From Flavobacterium limicola (GTDB lineage Bacteria; Bacteroidota; Bacteroidia; Flavobacteriales; Flavobacteriaceae): a stretch of 64,000 nt of DNA. Position 1 is the stretch's first letter, and every line of letters begins with the position of its first letter. The translations under genes were made by a program, and so were the position numbers. Below, piece after piece: positions 50,370 to 58,966 of this stretch. Below the pieces are notes generated by a model. The model saw only the letters and a program-made list of their open reading frames with translations. It searched no databases and was not told the origin of the DNA. The DNA is taken from NCBI RefSeq assembly GCF_003634755.1, contig NZ_RBXA01000002.1, positions 372,001 through 436,000 of the forward strand. Direction: 5' to 3'.

Positions 50370-51368
50370 ATGAAAAATTTTAAAATTAGACCTACACTAA
50401 TCACTTTATCTACTCTTGGAGTTGCACTTTTTCTTTTGTCATGGGGCGTTATCGGTCACGAACGAATCAATAGAGCGGCAGTAATGGCATTGCCAAAACC
50501 ATTGCAAACCTTTTTTTACAATCATATTGATTTCATTACACAGGAATCTACCGTTCCGGATTTAAGAAGAAATGTTTTGAATGATAAAATGGAACCACCA
50601 CGTCATTATTTTGATATGGAAAACTTTGGAGATGTGGCTACATTTCCTAAGACTATGGACGAAGCGAAGCTAAAATACGACGAAAAATTCTTGACCAAAA
50701 ACGGAATTTTACCTTGGCATATTCAAGATTTAATGGTGAAACTTACCAAAGCATTTAAGGAAAAAAGGAAAAATGAAATACTTTTTATTGCAGGTGATTT
50801 AGGACATTATATTGCTGATGGTCACATGCCATTGCACACATCTGATAATCACGACGGGCAAAATACCAACCAAAAAGGAATTCACTCTTTATGGGAAAGC
50901 CGTTTGCCGGAATTGTTTGCAAAGGATTATAAGTTCAACGTACCTCAAGGCGTTTATCTTGAAAATGTAGAAAAAGCAACATGGGACATGATTTTTGATA
51001 CTCATAGTTTAGTAGAGCCTCTATTAGCGATAGATAAAAAATTAAGAACTGCGACACCTGAAAATAAAATATTTGTGACTGATGCTAGTGGGGAAATTGT
51101 AAAAAATAAATACGGAGGAACCATGTATTCTGATGAGTATGCCAAACAATTGCATGCTGATATGAACGGAATGGTTCAACAACAAATGAGAAAAGCCATT
51201 ACAGTTACGGCAAGTTTTTGGTATACTGCATGGGTTAATGCGGGTAAACCCGATTTAAGTGGTCTTGATACTCCAGCGTTAACTAAGAGAAACAGCAAAC
51301 TTCTAAAAAAAGATATGAAGACGTATGCTAAAGGAGATCTTTTTGGTTTATCAAACGAAAAAGAGTAA
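50370..51368 (+). CDS. zinc-dependent phospholipase C/S1-P1 nuclease-like protein
   Basis: A 332-residue exported protein. The signal region (LSTLGVALFLLSWG) ends in WGVIGHERINRAAV, where Trp and His begin the trinuclear zinc site of the S1/P1-phospholipase C fold. The core follows: IAGDLGHYIADGHMPLHTSD and then GIHSLWESRLPEL, supplying the remaining His and Asp ligands. Substrate (nucleic acid or phospholipid) cannot be decided from sequence. The ATG at 50370 is chosen because it starts the signal sequence and follows the -7 box. A shared terminator follows. Confidence 0.88.
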   Translation: MKNFKIRPTLITLSTLGVALFLLSWGVIGHERINRAAVMALPKPLQTFFYNHIDFITQESTVPDLRRNVLNDKMEPPRHYFDMENFGDVATFPKTMDEAKLKYDEKFLTKNGILPWHIQDLMVKLTKAFKEKRKNEILFIAGDLGHYIADGHMPLHTSDNHDGQNTNQKGIHSLWESRLPELFAKDYKFNVPQGVYLENVEKATWDMIFDTHSLVEPLLAIDKKLRTATPENKIFVTDASGEIVKNKYGGTMYSDEYAKQLHADMNGMVQQQMRKAITVTASFWYTAWVNAGKPDLSGLDTPALTKRNSKLLKKDMKTYAKGDLFGLSNEKE

Positions 51369-51384
51369 CGCTATATTTCCAAAT

Positions 51385-51421
51385 AAAAAACGGGTGAAAC
51401 TTCAATTTTACCCGTTTTTTT
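51385..51421. terminator. bidirectional terminator between phospholipase and sulfatase genes
   Basis: Arms AAAAAACGGGTGAAA (51385-51399) and TTTTACCCGTTTTTT (51407-51421), one wobble, with A and T tracts at both ends. The minus-strand gene ends at 51424. Confidence 0.85.
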
Positions 51422-51423
51422 TG

Positions 51424-53523
51424 CTAATTAATTTTTTGGTATTTCTTTTTCTTCAACATATCCGAGGCTGTTTGATAATAGGAAATCGTTTCGTTCACTA
51501 AATCCGTTCTTTTTTTTGTGAGTGGTGTTTCATCGTAAAATATTTGAAAATCAGAAGCTACTTTTTGATTGGGTTTCAAAGTCAATTGAAACTGTTTTAC
51601 GGTTTGTTTTGGCGAAATAATCGTCAGAACATTGTCTTTAATCAATCCTAAATCTTGATAAGTAGCTATCAAGGCCCTAGGTTTGTAATCTGGTTTTAAA
51701 ACATCCTGACCAAAGAATTTACTTTGGTAATCAAAATTCAATAGCCCAAAAACGGTTGGCATTACATCGATTTGCGACATTAGATTGTTATATTTCCTCG
51801 GTTCAACAAAACCAGGACTATAAATCATTGCTGGAATCCTGTATTTATCTGCTGGAAGTTCTGTTTTTCCTGCACTCGAAGCACAATGATCGGCTAGAAT
51901 TACAAAAACGGTATTGGTAAACCAATGCTGTTTTTTGGCTATTTCAAAGAATTTTTTCATCGCATAATCCGTGTACTTTACACCGCCATCACGAGATTTT
52001 GCATCACCTGCAATATCAATTTTCCCATTGGGATACGTAAATGGTCTGTGATTGCTCACGGTCATAATGTGATTGAAGAACGGCTTATTTGCCGCTGCTT
52101 CTTTGTTCATCTCCTTGATGGCTTTGTTGTACATATCCTCATCGCAAACGCCCCAAATATTAGCAAAAGTGATTTCGTTGGGTTCAAATGTTTTTTTGTC
52201 TACAATTTCATAACCATTTCCTGAAAAGAAATCTCCCATATTATCAAAAAAGGAATCGCCACCATACATGAATTTTACAGCATAGCCTTTTTGCTTAAAG
52301 ATACTTCCGGTAGAAAATTTATTTTTATTATCTTCTCGTTTTACCACACTTTCGCCTGCTGTAGGAGGAAAACACAAAGTTACGGCTTCAAGACCGCGAA
52401 CCGTTCTGTTTCCCACGGCATAAAGGTTGGTGAAAACTAAACTTTTGTTTGCTAAACTATCAAGAAACGGAGTGATATTTCCCTCGTTTCCATACATTTT
52501 CATAAATTCAGCGCTGTAACTTTCGATAGTTATCAGAACGACATTTTTATGATTTTCGACAGCTTCATTTTTTATTTGTCTTAAAGTCGTTTCCCCTGAT
52601 ATGGAAGGAATTTGTTGTTTTAATTGCGCAAACGCTTCGTTATTAGGAACTGTTTTATAGAATTTAAAATAATCCAATTCACTTTTCATAAATGCCATGT
52701 AAAACTTATACAGTCCGTTTGCTTGCAATTCATTGGCAAATATATTTTGGGAATTTTCTTTGGCGGATAAAGCAGGGATTGCCAATAATGATAATCCAAA
52801 AAGTAGCAGATAAACTCCTGAAATTTTGACTTTTTCCACAAAAATAGGAATACTTTCAATATAGTTTTTTGATTTTTTTACAATGAAATAAGTAACAAGT
52901 CCTGCAATAATAAACAGCGCTGAAAACAACGGAATAACAGGATAGGATTCCATTATATTTCCAATTACTTCATTGGTGTAAACCAAATAATTTACTGCGA
53001 TGAAATTATATCTCACCCCGAATTCGTTCCAAAAGAAATACTCGCTGATTGCGTTTTGCAGAATTAAAACGACGTAAAGGAAAATGACGAATGAAAATAA
53101 CCAAAACCTGATTTGGTTTCTATATTTTGGTAAAAAAAGTAATAACCCGAATAAAATCGTTTTTATGGACAGGAAAGCGATTACAATTTTAGGTAAAGCA
53201 CTTCCATATTCGTTGAGAATAGTGTTTCCAAATGCAACGTAAAGCAATAAGGCAATCAACAATCCAAAAATTAGATATCCGTAGGGCTTATAATATTTTG
53301 CATTGGATATAAAAATAAGATACAGCCATAAAAATCCACTAACTAAAACAAATATAAATATATCGGAAATTAACCCTAATACAAATAAAGACAGCGTATC
53401 AACCCAAATAAATGATGCTTGTGTTATGGGATGAAAGAAAAGTATAACTCTTACAATAAAACTTATGCTAATGTAAAACAGTAATAAGTAATAGAATGGA
53501 GAGACTTTTTGTAACAATTTCAT
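51424..53523 (-). CDS. LTA synthase-like membrane sulfatase/phosphotransferase
   Basis: A 699-residue protein: five membrane helices in the first 250 residues, then an extracytoplasmic alkaline-phosphatase-superfamily domain. The domain shows VVLITIESYSAEFMKMYG (first metal Glu), the nucleophile Thr in YAVGNRTVRGLEAVTLCFPP, and NHIMTVSNHRPFTYP. VFVILADHCASSAGK supplies the Asp/His metal ligands. In Gram-negatives such proteins transfer phosphoglycerol or phosphoethanolamine to glycans or lipids. ATG 53523 begins the first membrane segment and is preferred to ATG 53553. It diverges from the thioredoxin gene. Confidence 0.9.
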   Translation of the reverse strand: MKLLQKVSPFYYLLLFYISISFIVRVILFFHPITQASFIWVDTLSLFVLGLISDIFIFVLVSGFLWLYLIFISNAKYYKPYGYLIFGLLIALLLYVAFGNTILNEYGSALPKIVIAFLSIKTILFGLLLFLPKYRNQIRFWLFSFVIFLYVVLILQNAISEYFFWNEFGVRYNFIAVNYLVYTNEVIGNIMESYPVIPLFSALFIIAGLVTYFIVKKSKNYIESIPIFVEKVKISGVYLLLFGLSLLAIPALSAKENSQNIFANELQANGLYKFYMAFMKSELDYFKFYKTVPNNEAFAQLKQQIPSISGETTLRQIKNEAVENHKNVVLITIESYSAEFMKMYGNEGNITPFLDSLANKSLVFTNLYAVGNRTVRGLEAVTLCFPPTAGESVVKREDNKNKFSTGSIFKQKGYAVKFMYGGDSFFDNMGDFFSGNGYEIVDKKTFEPNEITFANIWGVCDEDMYNKAIKEMNKEAAANKPFFNHIMTVSNHRPFTYPNGKIDIAGDAKSRDGGVKYTDYAMKKFFEIAKKQHWFTNTVFVILADHCASSAGKTELPADKYRIPAMIYSPGFVEPRKYNNLMSQIDVMPTVFGLLNFDYQSKFFGQDVLKPDYKPRALIATYQDLGLIKDNVLTIISPKQTVKQFQLTLKPNQKVASDFQIFYDETPLTKKRTDLVNETISYYQTASDMLKKKKYQKIN

Positions 53524-53684
53524 AATGATAAATTTAAAAACAAAAGTATGCATATTTTTTGTCGCTATTTTTTAAGAATTGCTTAATATTTTATCAAAAT
53601 TAATATTAGCTTAAAATCAGGGAAATAAAGATTTAATTTGGTACAAAATGAATAATTTTACTTAAAATATAAAACGGTAATGCA

Positions 53685-54119
53685 ATGAAAAAATATATTA
53701 TAATTCTGTTTCTTTTCATAGGAACTTTAGGCTATTCTCAAAATTGGAAAACGAATTTTGATGATGCAAAAGCGCAAGCCAATAAAGAAAACAAAAATAT
53801 TCTTCTTGTGTTTTCAGGATCAGATTGGTGCGCACCTTGTATTAAACTAGAAAATACAATCTGGAAATCGGAAGATTTTAAAAAGGAGGCTGAGCAAAAA
53901 TGGGTAATCTATAAAGCTGATTTTCCTAAAAAGAAATCAAATTTGTTATCAGCAGAACTAACTGCCAGCAATAAAAAATTAGCTGAGCAATACAACAAAT
54001 CAGGAAATTTTCCTTTAGTGGTGCTTCTAGATAAATCGGGAAGTATATTAGGAATCACTGGTTACAAAAACGTAACTCCGCAAGAATACATTCAAATAAT
54101 TCGTTCCTTTGAAAAATAA
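53685..54119 (+). CDS. exported thioredoxin-like protein
   Basis: A 144-residue protein with a signal peptide (KKYIIILFLFIGTLGYSQN) and a thioredoxin fold. The redox site is SGSDWCAPCIKLE near residues 45-57, and the conserved cis-Pro region is GNFPLVVLLDKSGSILG. It resembles DUF255/Thioredoxin_7-type periplasmic reductases. Its stop overlaps the apbE start by one base (TAATG), so it heads a tightly packed set with ApbE, DUF4266 and DUF3570. A likely job is keeping the cysteines of the DUF4266 lipoprotein reduced (inference). Confidence 0.92.
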   Translation: MKKYIIILFLFIGTLGYSQNWKTNFDDAKAQANKENKNILLVFSGSDWCAPCIKLENTIWKSEDFKKEAEQKWVIYKADFPKKKSNLLSAELTASNKKLAEQYNKSGNFPLVVLLDKSGSILGITGYKNVTPQEYIQIIRSFEK

Positions 54120-55102
54120 TGAAAAAAATACTCTTCATAGTTTTTTTATTTACAACGGTAGTAGCAACTTCTCAAATTACGCACAAGAGAAAGTTGTTTA
54201 TGTTAGGAAGTCCTTTTGAAGTTACTGCTGTTGCAAAAGACACTATAAAAGCCAACGAATATATTGATTTGGCTGTAGCCGAAGTAAAAAGAATTGAAAA
54301 TTTAATTTCCGATTGGATTCCAACGACGCAAATTTCAGAAATCAATCGCAATGCAGGATTAAAACCCGTAAAAGTCGATACCGAAGTTTTTGAATTGGTC
54401 GAAAGAGCGATAAAAATCTCCCAAATTACTAATGGAGCATTTGATATTTCGTATGCTTCGATGGACAAAATATGGAAGTTTGATGGTTCGATGAAAGCAA
54501 TGCCAACTGAAGAAGCTATAAAGAAATCAGTAGCAAAAATTGGATACAAGAATATTATTCTAAATCCAAAAGAACACACCATTTTTTTGAAATTAGAAGG
54601 AATGAAATTAGGTTTGGGTGGAATTGGACAAGGATATATTGCTGATAAAGTGAAACATTTATTATTTTCTAAAGGCTGTATTTCAGGAATTATAAATGTT
54701 TCGGGCGACATTAATGCTTGGGGAAAACAACCAGATGGGAAACCTTGGACTGTTGGAATTGTAAATCCTTTGAATAAGAATAAAATTTTTGCCACTTTTC
54801 CAATAGTTGACAGTGCAGTGGAAACTTCCGGCAGTTATGAAAAGTATGTAAATTTTAATGGAATCCGATATTCGCACATTATTGATCCCAGAACAGGTTA
54901 TCCGGCGAGCGGCATTGTGAGTGTGTCTGTTTTTGCAAAACAAACAGAAATTGCTGACGCAATGGCAACTGGAATCTTTGTGCTTGGAGTTGAAGTGGGG
55001 TTGGATCTTGTCAATCAAATTAAAGGGCTTGAATGTATTATTGTTGACGATAAAGGCAAAATTCATTCTTCGAAAGGAATTGATATCAAAAAATATAATT
55101 AA
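54119..55102 (+). CDS. apbE: FAD:protein FMN transferase (ApbE)
   Basis: A 327-residue exported enzyme that attaches FMN to Thr/Ser of target proteins. After a signal peptide (IVFLFTTVVATSQ) come KLFMLGSPFEVTAV, the LISDWIPTTQISEINRNAG helix, and NGAFDISYASMDKIW. GLGGIGQGYIADKV, INVSGDINAWG, and SHIIDPRTGYPASG, the flavin-site blocks, are all intact. Length is normal. No RNF, NQR or obvious FMN_bind target is nearby. Its partners are the thioredoxin, DUF4266 and DUF3570 genes, so the flavinylated target may be one of these or be unlinked. Confidence 0.95.
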   Translation: MKKILFIVFLFTTVVATSQITHKRKLFMLGSPFEVTAVAKDTIKANEYIDLAVAEVKRIENLISDWIPTTQISEINRNAGLKPVKVDTEVFELVERAIKISQITNGAFDISYASMDKIWKFDGSMKAMPTEEAIKKSVAKIGYKNIILNPKEHTIFLKLEGMKLGLGGIGQGYIADKVKHLLFSKGCISGIINVSGDINAWGKQPDGKPWTVGIVNPLNKNKIFATFPIVDSAVETSGSYEKYVNFNGIRYSHIIDPRTGYPASGIVSVSVFAKQTEIADAMATGIFVLGVEVGLDLVNQIKGLECIIVDDKGKIHSSKGIDIKKYN

Positions 55103-55116
55103 TAAAAAATACAATT

Positions 55117-55329
55117 ATGAAAGAAAAAATAGCCTTTGTGTTTTTTACACTTTTGATTTTGCAATCGTGCAGCTCCGTAAAAGAATATGAAAAAGAGAAA
55201 ATAAATGATCCTGATATGAAGCTTTCCGCAAGAACGGCAGAACGGTATGAAACATCTTTTCAAGTATATCGTGAAGCTGCTGCAGGTGCCAATGGGGGAA
55301 AATCAGGTGGCGGTTGCGGTTGCAATTAA
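55117..55329 (+). CDS. DUF4266 lipoprotein with Gly/Cys-rich C-terminus (70 aa)
   Basis: A 70-residue lipoprotein. The type II signal peptide has its lipobox in LQSCSS near residue 16-18. A conserved-type middle follows (INDPDMKLSARTAERYETSF), then QVYREAAAGANGGKSGGGCG and the end CN, giving a flexible Gly tail with a C-x-C close to the terminus. The DUF4266 family is uncharacterised. In relatives I recall, the same GGGCGCN ending occurs, suggesting that the two Cys bind metal or flavin, or are a thioredoxin substrate. Encoded between apbE (14 bases) and DUF3570 (43 bases). Confidence 0.9.
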   Translation: MKEKIAFVFFTLLILQSCSSVKEYEKEKINDPDMKLSARTAERYETSFQVYREAAAGANGGKSGGGCGCN

Positions 55330-55372
55330 TTTAAAGTATCAATTCAGATTGTAAATTTCAATCCATTAGAAA

Positions 55373-56821
55373 ATGAAAATAAAAATTTTATCTCTTTTTA
55401 TCCTAATTACTGCAACTGCTTTTTCGCAAGAAAACGGTAAAGAGCCAGTTTTCAAAAAAAGAGTGCTAGAAAGTACTGAAGTTGACTTTCTAGCCAGTTA
55501 TTACAATCAAGACGGATCAAGATCGGCCGTTTCAGGTGGAATTGGTTCGGAGAAACTTACCGATGTTGCCTCCAATATTGTCGTTGCAATGCCTTTGAAT
55601 GATGATGATGTTTTGACTATTGATTTAGGAATTTCAGCCTATTCATCAGCATCTTCCAGTAATATAAATCCATTTAATTCCACTGGAGCTTCTGGTGGTG
55701 GCGAAGACGGTGACGATGATAGAATAGCAGGAAATAAAGCGGTGGCTACTGGACCTTACGGAACTCCTTGGCAAGCTTCTTCGGGTGCTTCAAAAAGTGA
55801 TCAGCTGGTTTCTGTAGTTGCAAATTACAGTCACAGCAGTGATTCCAGGAATTTTATTTGGAATACAGATGTTTCTTTTTCAAATGAATATGATTATACT
55901 TCTGTTGGTTTTGGCGGAGGAATCGCGAGTCTTTTTAATGAAAAAAATACGGAATTGAGCTTGAAAGTAAATGCATATTTGGACCAATGGAGACCTATTT
56001 ATCCTACTGAACTGCACGAATATTCAAAATATGGTTCTAATTTTTTAAATCAAGGCTATTTTAGCGGAGTATCGGTTTTGGATCAAAACGGAGTTTCGAC
56101 AACCAATTATTTGCCGTCTGCGTTTCAAACAGTAAATGCGGTTAACCGAAATTCGTTCTCAGCTTCTTTAGGGCTTTCTCAGGTTTTAACCAAGAAATTA
56201 CAAGTTTCTGTTTTCTTTGATGTATTGCAGCAGCAGGGATTATTGTCGTCTCCTTATCACCGTATTTATTTTGCTGATAAAGCGAATTTTTATATTGGAC
56301 AATCGCAATATATAAGCAATTACGAAAGTACAAGTAATGCTGGAGTCTACAAATTAGCAGACGATATCGAAAGATTACCGGATTCTCGTTTTAAACTTCC
56401 CGTTGGAGCACGTTTAAATTATTACATCAATGAGCGATTTATAGTGCGAACCTATTATCGTTTTTATTCTGATAACTGGAACATTCAATCGCATACGGCG
56501 AGTATTGAACTTCCTGTGAAATTATCGGAAAAATTTACTGTTTTTCCAATGTATCGTTATTATACACAAACGGCTTCTAAATATTATGCACCATATGAAA
56601 CCCATTTGTCAACAGAAAAATTTTATACTTCGGATGCTGATTTAGCAACATTTGATGCAAATCAATATGGTTTTGGCGTAAATTACACCGATATTTTTAC
56701 TGCGGGTAAAATCTGGAAATTTGGTCTGAAAAACATTGATTTTAGATTCAACCATTACAAACGTAGCGATAATCTGAATGCTAATATTGCTTCCATTGCT
56801 TTCAAATTTGTGATGCAATAA
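55373..56821 (+). CDS. DUF3570 family protein, probable outer-membrane barrel
   Basis: A 482-residue protein with a signal peptide (LFILITATAFSQE) and alternating-residue beta strands throughout, with aromatic girdle residues (KLNYYINERFIVRTYYRFYS-like), ending in a terminal strand IAFKFVMQ. This suits an outer-membrane beta-barrel. A long Ser/Gly/Asp loop near residues 90-125 contains GGGEDGDDD. The family is named DUF3570 and has no known function. It is the last gene of the thioredoxin-apbE-DUF4266-DUF3570 set and is followed 25 bases later by a response-regulator gene. Confidence 0.9.
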   Translation: MKIKILSLFILITATAFSQENGKEPVFKKRVLESTEVDFLASYYNQDGSRSAVSGGIGSEKLTDVASNIVVAMPLNDDDVLTIDLGISAYSSASSSNINPFNSTGASGGGEDGDDDRIAGNKAVATGPYGTPWQASSGASKSDQLVSVVANYSHSSDSRNFIWNTDVSFSNEYDYTSVGFGGGIASLFNEKNTELSLKVNAYLDQWRPIYPTELHEYSKYGSNFLNQGYFSGVSVLDQNGVSTTNYLPSAFQTVNAVNRNSFSASLGLSQVLTKKLQVSVFFDVLQQQGLLSSPYHRIYFADKANFYIGQSQYISNYESTSNAGVYKLADDIERLPDSRFKLPVGARLNYYINERFIVRTYYRFYSDNWNIQSHTASIELPVKLSEKFTVFPMYRYYTQTASKYYAPYETHLSTEKFYTSDADLATFDANQYGFGVNYTDIFTAGKIWKFGLKNIDFRFNHYKRSDNLNANIASIAFKFVMQ

Positions 56822-56846
56822 AACCTAAATTTACAAAAAGATAAAA

Positions 56847-57509
56847 ATGCACATATTAATTGTAGAAGACGAAGCTGGAATTGTTCAATTTCTGCAACAA
56901 GGATTAGAGGAAGAAGGCTATACAATTACTAGCGCTTCGGATGGTTTGAAAGGGTTTGAGTTGTCACAAAAGGAAAATTTTGATCTAATTTTATTGGATT
57001 GGATGTTGCCAAAAATGACTGGATTAGAACTTTGTAAATCCATTCGATTAAAAAATACTTCGACTCCAATCATTTTTCTGACAGCAAAAGATACCGTTCA
57101 AGAAACAATTGAAGGATTGAAAGCTGGTGCCAATGACTACATCAAGAAACCTTTTAGTTTTGATGAATTGGTAGAACGCATCAAAATTCATTTCAGAAAC
57201 CAAAATGAAGATGAAATTCTGACCCTTGGTTCCATCAAAATTGATATTCCACAACACCGCGTTTTAGTAAATGAAATTGAAGTGGCATTGACGCAGCGTG
57301 AATTTGAACTATTGACGTATTTGGTAAAAAACAAAGGAAAAGTGTGTACTAGAACTCAGATTATTGAGGATGTTTGGGACATTCATTTTGAATATGACAC
57401 CGGCGTTATTGATGTTTTTATGAATGCGATTCGCAAAAAATTAAATTTAAAAATTGAACAAGACTACATAAAAACAGTTCGTGGTGTAGGGTATATTGCT
57501 AACGATTAA
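56847..57509 (+). CDS. OmpR/PhoB-family response regulator
   Basis: A 220-residue two-component regulator. Receiver domain: VEDE at 6-9, phospho-Asp51 in LILLDWMLPKMTG, Thr in IIFLTAKD, and Lys in YIKKPFSFDEL. C-terminal winged helix: EVALTQREFELLTYLVKNKG, VDVFMNAIRKKLN-like recognition helix, and TVRGVGYIA. It lies 25 bases after the DUF3570 gene and 6 bases before the kinase gene. Its likely target is the RND efflux promoter downstream, where a CTTAAG repeat with 11-base period is found. Confidence 0.95.
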   Translation: MHILIVEDEAGIVQFLQQGLEEEGYTITSASDGLKGFELSQKENFDLILLDWMLPKMTGLELCKSIRLKNTSTPIIFLTAKDTVQETIEGLKAGANDYIKKPFSFDELVERIKIHFRNQNEDEILTLGSIKIDIPQHRVLVNEIEVALTQREFELLTYLVKNKGKVCTRTQIIEDVWDIHFEYDTGVIDVFMNAIRKKLNLKIEQDYIKTVRGVGYIAND

Positions 57510-57515
57510 ATAAAA

Positions 57516-58910
57516 ATGCAACAACTTTCCTTTAAAAATAGAATTGCTTCTAACTATATTGTTACCACAGCATTATTGATTTTTGTGGTTTTTTTTATCA
57601 TTTATTCTATTGTTAAATTCAGTGTTTACAGCCATGTCAATAACGATATTACGAGTGAAGTTGACAAACATCTTACTGAAATTGTAATTGTTGGTGATAG
57701 TTTTCATTTGATTCATGAGGAAGAATGGAAGGAACGGGAGCACAATACACTGGACGTAAATCCGGTATTTATCCAGTTTGTAGATCAAAATAAAAATGTG
57801 ATTGAAAAATCACCTAATCTTAAAAAATCTACTTTAACTTTTGACAAAGAAAATGCGGAAAATAAACTTTTTGATACCAAATTAGCCGATAACGCTATCC
57901 GTCAAATTCAAGTTCCTATTTATCAAAAAACAAAAATTATTGGCTACATCATAATTGCCATGTCACTGGAAGATGCTACGATGGTACTCAACAATTTATC
58001 GGAAGTATTGATAATTGCCTATCCTGTAATTCTGATATTGTTATTTTTTATTGCGCGATTTTTCGCTGGAAGAAGCATAAAACCGATTAGTTCCATTATC
58101 ACAACTTCTAATATTATTACCAAAGATAATCTTACTTCCCGAATTCCGTTACCGCAAAATCGAGATGAATTGTTTGTATTATCACAAACCATCAACAATT
58201 TATTAGACCGGATAGAAACTGCTGTTGAAAGAGAAAAGCAATTCACTTCAGATGCTTCACACGAATTAAGAACGCCATTAACGGTAATCAAAGGAACTTT
58301 GGAAGTCTTGATTCGCAAACCTAGAGATCACGCAGAATATGAAGAAAAAATTAATTTTTGTGTCACAGAGGTTAATCGGTTGAATCATTTGGTAGATCAG
58401 TTGCTCTTATTGGCTCGATTTGAAAACCAAAAGCAAACCTTAAAAACGGAGAAAGTATATCTAAATGCTTTATTTTTAGATACAATTGCTCGATATTCTA
58501 CTGTAATTCAATCCAAAAAAATCACTGTTTCGACTGAATTTTCGCAGGATTATTATTTGGAAACCGATAATTATTTGTTTTCGATAGTGATTAATAATTT
58601 GATATCGAATGCATTAAAATATTCGAATCAAAACGGGAATCTGGAAGTTAAAATAAAAACTATGGATTCTAAAATTGAATGTCAGATCACTGATTCTGGA
58701 ATTGGAATACCCGTTGAGGACTTAGAAAAAATATTCAATCAGTTTTACCGCTCAAAATCCACTAATCATCCAGAAATAAAAGGAACAGGTTTAGGATTGT
58801 CTATCGTAAAAAGATTATGTTCTTTACTCAATATTGAAATTGCAATTAGCAGCAAGGAAAATATTGGAACCACTGTAATTTTAAGTTTATTTGAAGCAGA
58901 CCTTAAGTAG
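57516..58910 (+). CDS. membrane sensor histidine kinase, partner of the response regulator
   Basis: A 464-residue kinase with two membrane helices (about 13-36 and 160-185) around a periplasmic sensor domain of roughly 120 residues. A HAMP linker follows, then DHp with His249 in SDASHELRTPLTVI, and the ATP domain: N-box INNLISNALKYSNQNG, G1 TDSGIGIPVED, F-box, G2 GTGLGLSIVKRLC. It resembles CusS/CzcS-type metal sensors in layout; the periplasmic domain has no obvious His/Cys/Met metal cluster except HLIHEEEWKEREH. Its last codons contain half of the operator before the efflux gene. Confidence 0.94.
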   Translation: MQQLSFKNRIASNYIVTTALLIFVVFFIIYSIVKFSVYSHVNNDITSEVDKHLTEIVIVGDSFHLIHEEEWKEREHNTLDVNPVFIQFVDQNKNVIEKSPNLKKSTLTFDKENAENKLFDTKLADNAIRQIQVPIYQKTKIIGYIIIAMSLEDATMVLNNLSEVLIIAYPVILILLFFIARFFAGRSIKPISSIITTSNIITKDNLTSRIPLPQNRDELFVLSQTINNLLDRIETAVEREKQFTSDASHELRTPLTVIKGTLEVLIRKPRDHAEYEEKINFCVTEVNRLNHLVDQLLLLARFENQKQTLKTEKVYLNALFLDTIARYSTVIQSKKITVSTEFSQDYYLETDNYLFSIVINNLISNALKYSNQNGNLEVKIKTMDSKIECQITDSGIGIPVEDLEKIFNQFYRSKSTNHPEIKGTGLGLSIVKRLCSLLNIEIAISSKENIGTTVILSLFEADLK

Positions 58911-58919
58911 TTCTTAAGG
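58901..58919 (+). promoter_or_regulatory. CCTTAAG-N5-CTTAAGG operator candidate
   Basis: A perfect 7-base inverted repeat, also readable as CTTAAG direct repeats spaced 11 bases apart (58902 and 58913), with a partial third unit near 58924. An 11-base period is typical of OmpR-family regulators. The left half lies in the last codons of the kinase gene. The right half ends 20 bases before the -7 box at 58940, where an activator would sit in place of the missing -33 element. Confidence 0.6.
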
Positions 58920-58939
58920 AAATCCTTATCTTTAAACTT

Positions 58940-58947
58940 TACTTTTG
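58940..58947 (+). promoter_or_regulatory. -7 box of the RND efflux operon
   Basis: TACTTTTG, an exact TAnnTTTG, 19 bases before the ATG at 58967. There is no TTG at the -33 position; the CTTAAG repeats occupy that area. Confidence 0.65.
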
Positions 58948-58966
58948 AAGTATAAATAAGATAAAA

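Noticed and set aside
54172..54795. 207-codon open frame antisense to apbE
   Set aside because: apbE motifs are complete on the plus strand; the antisense frame is a by-product of its codon use.
55660..55800. (S/T)GAS motifs in DUF3570 as ApbE flavinylation sites
   Set aside because: Two STGAS/SSGAS stretches occur, but the Asp three residues before the S/T of the known D-x-x-S/T-G-A-S/T motif is missing in both; they look like Ser/Gly loop sequence.
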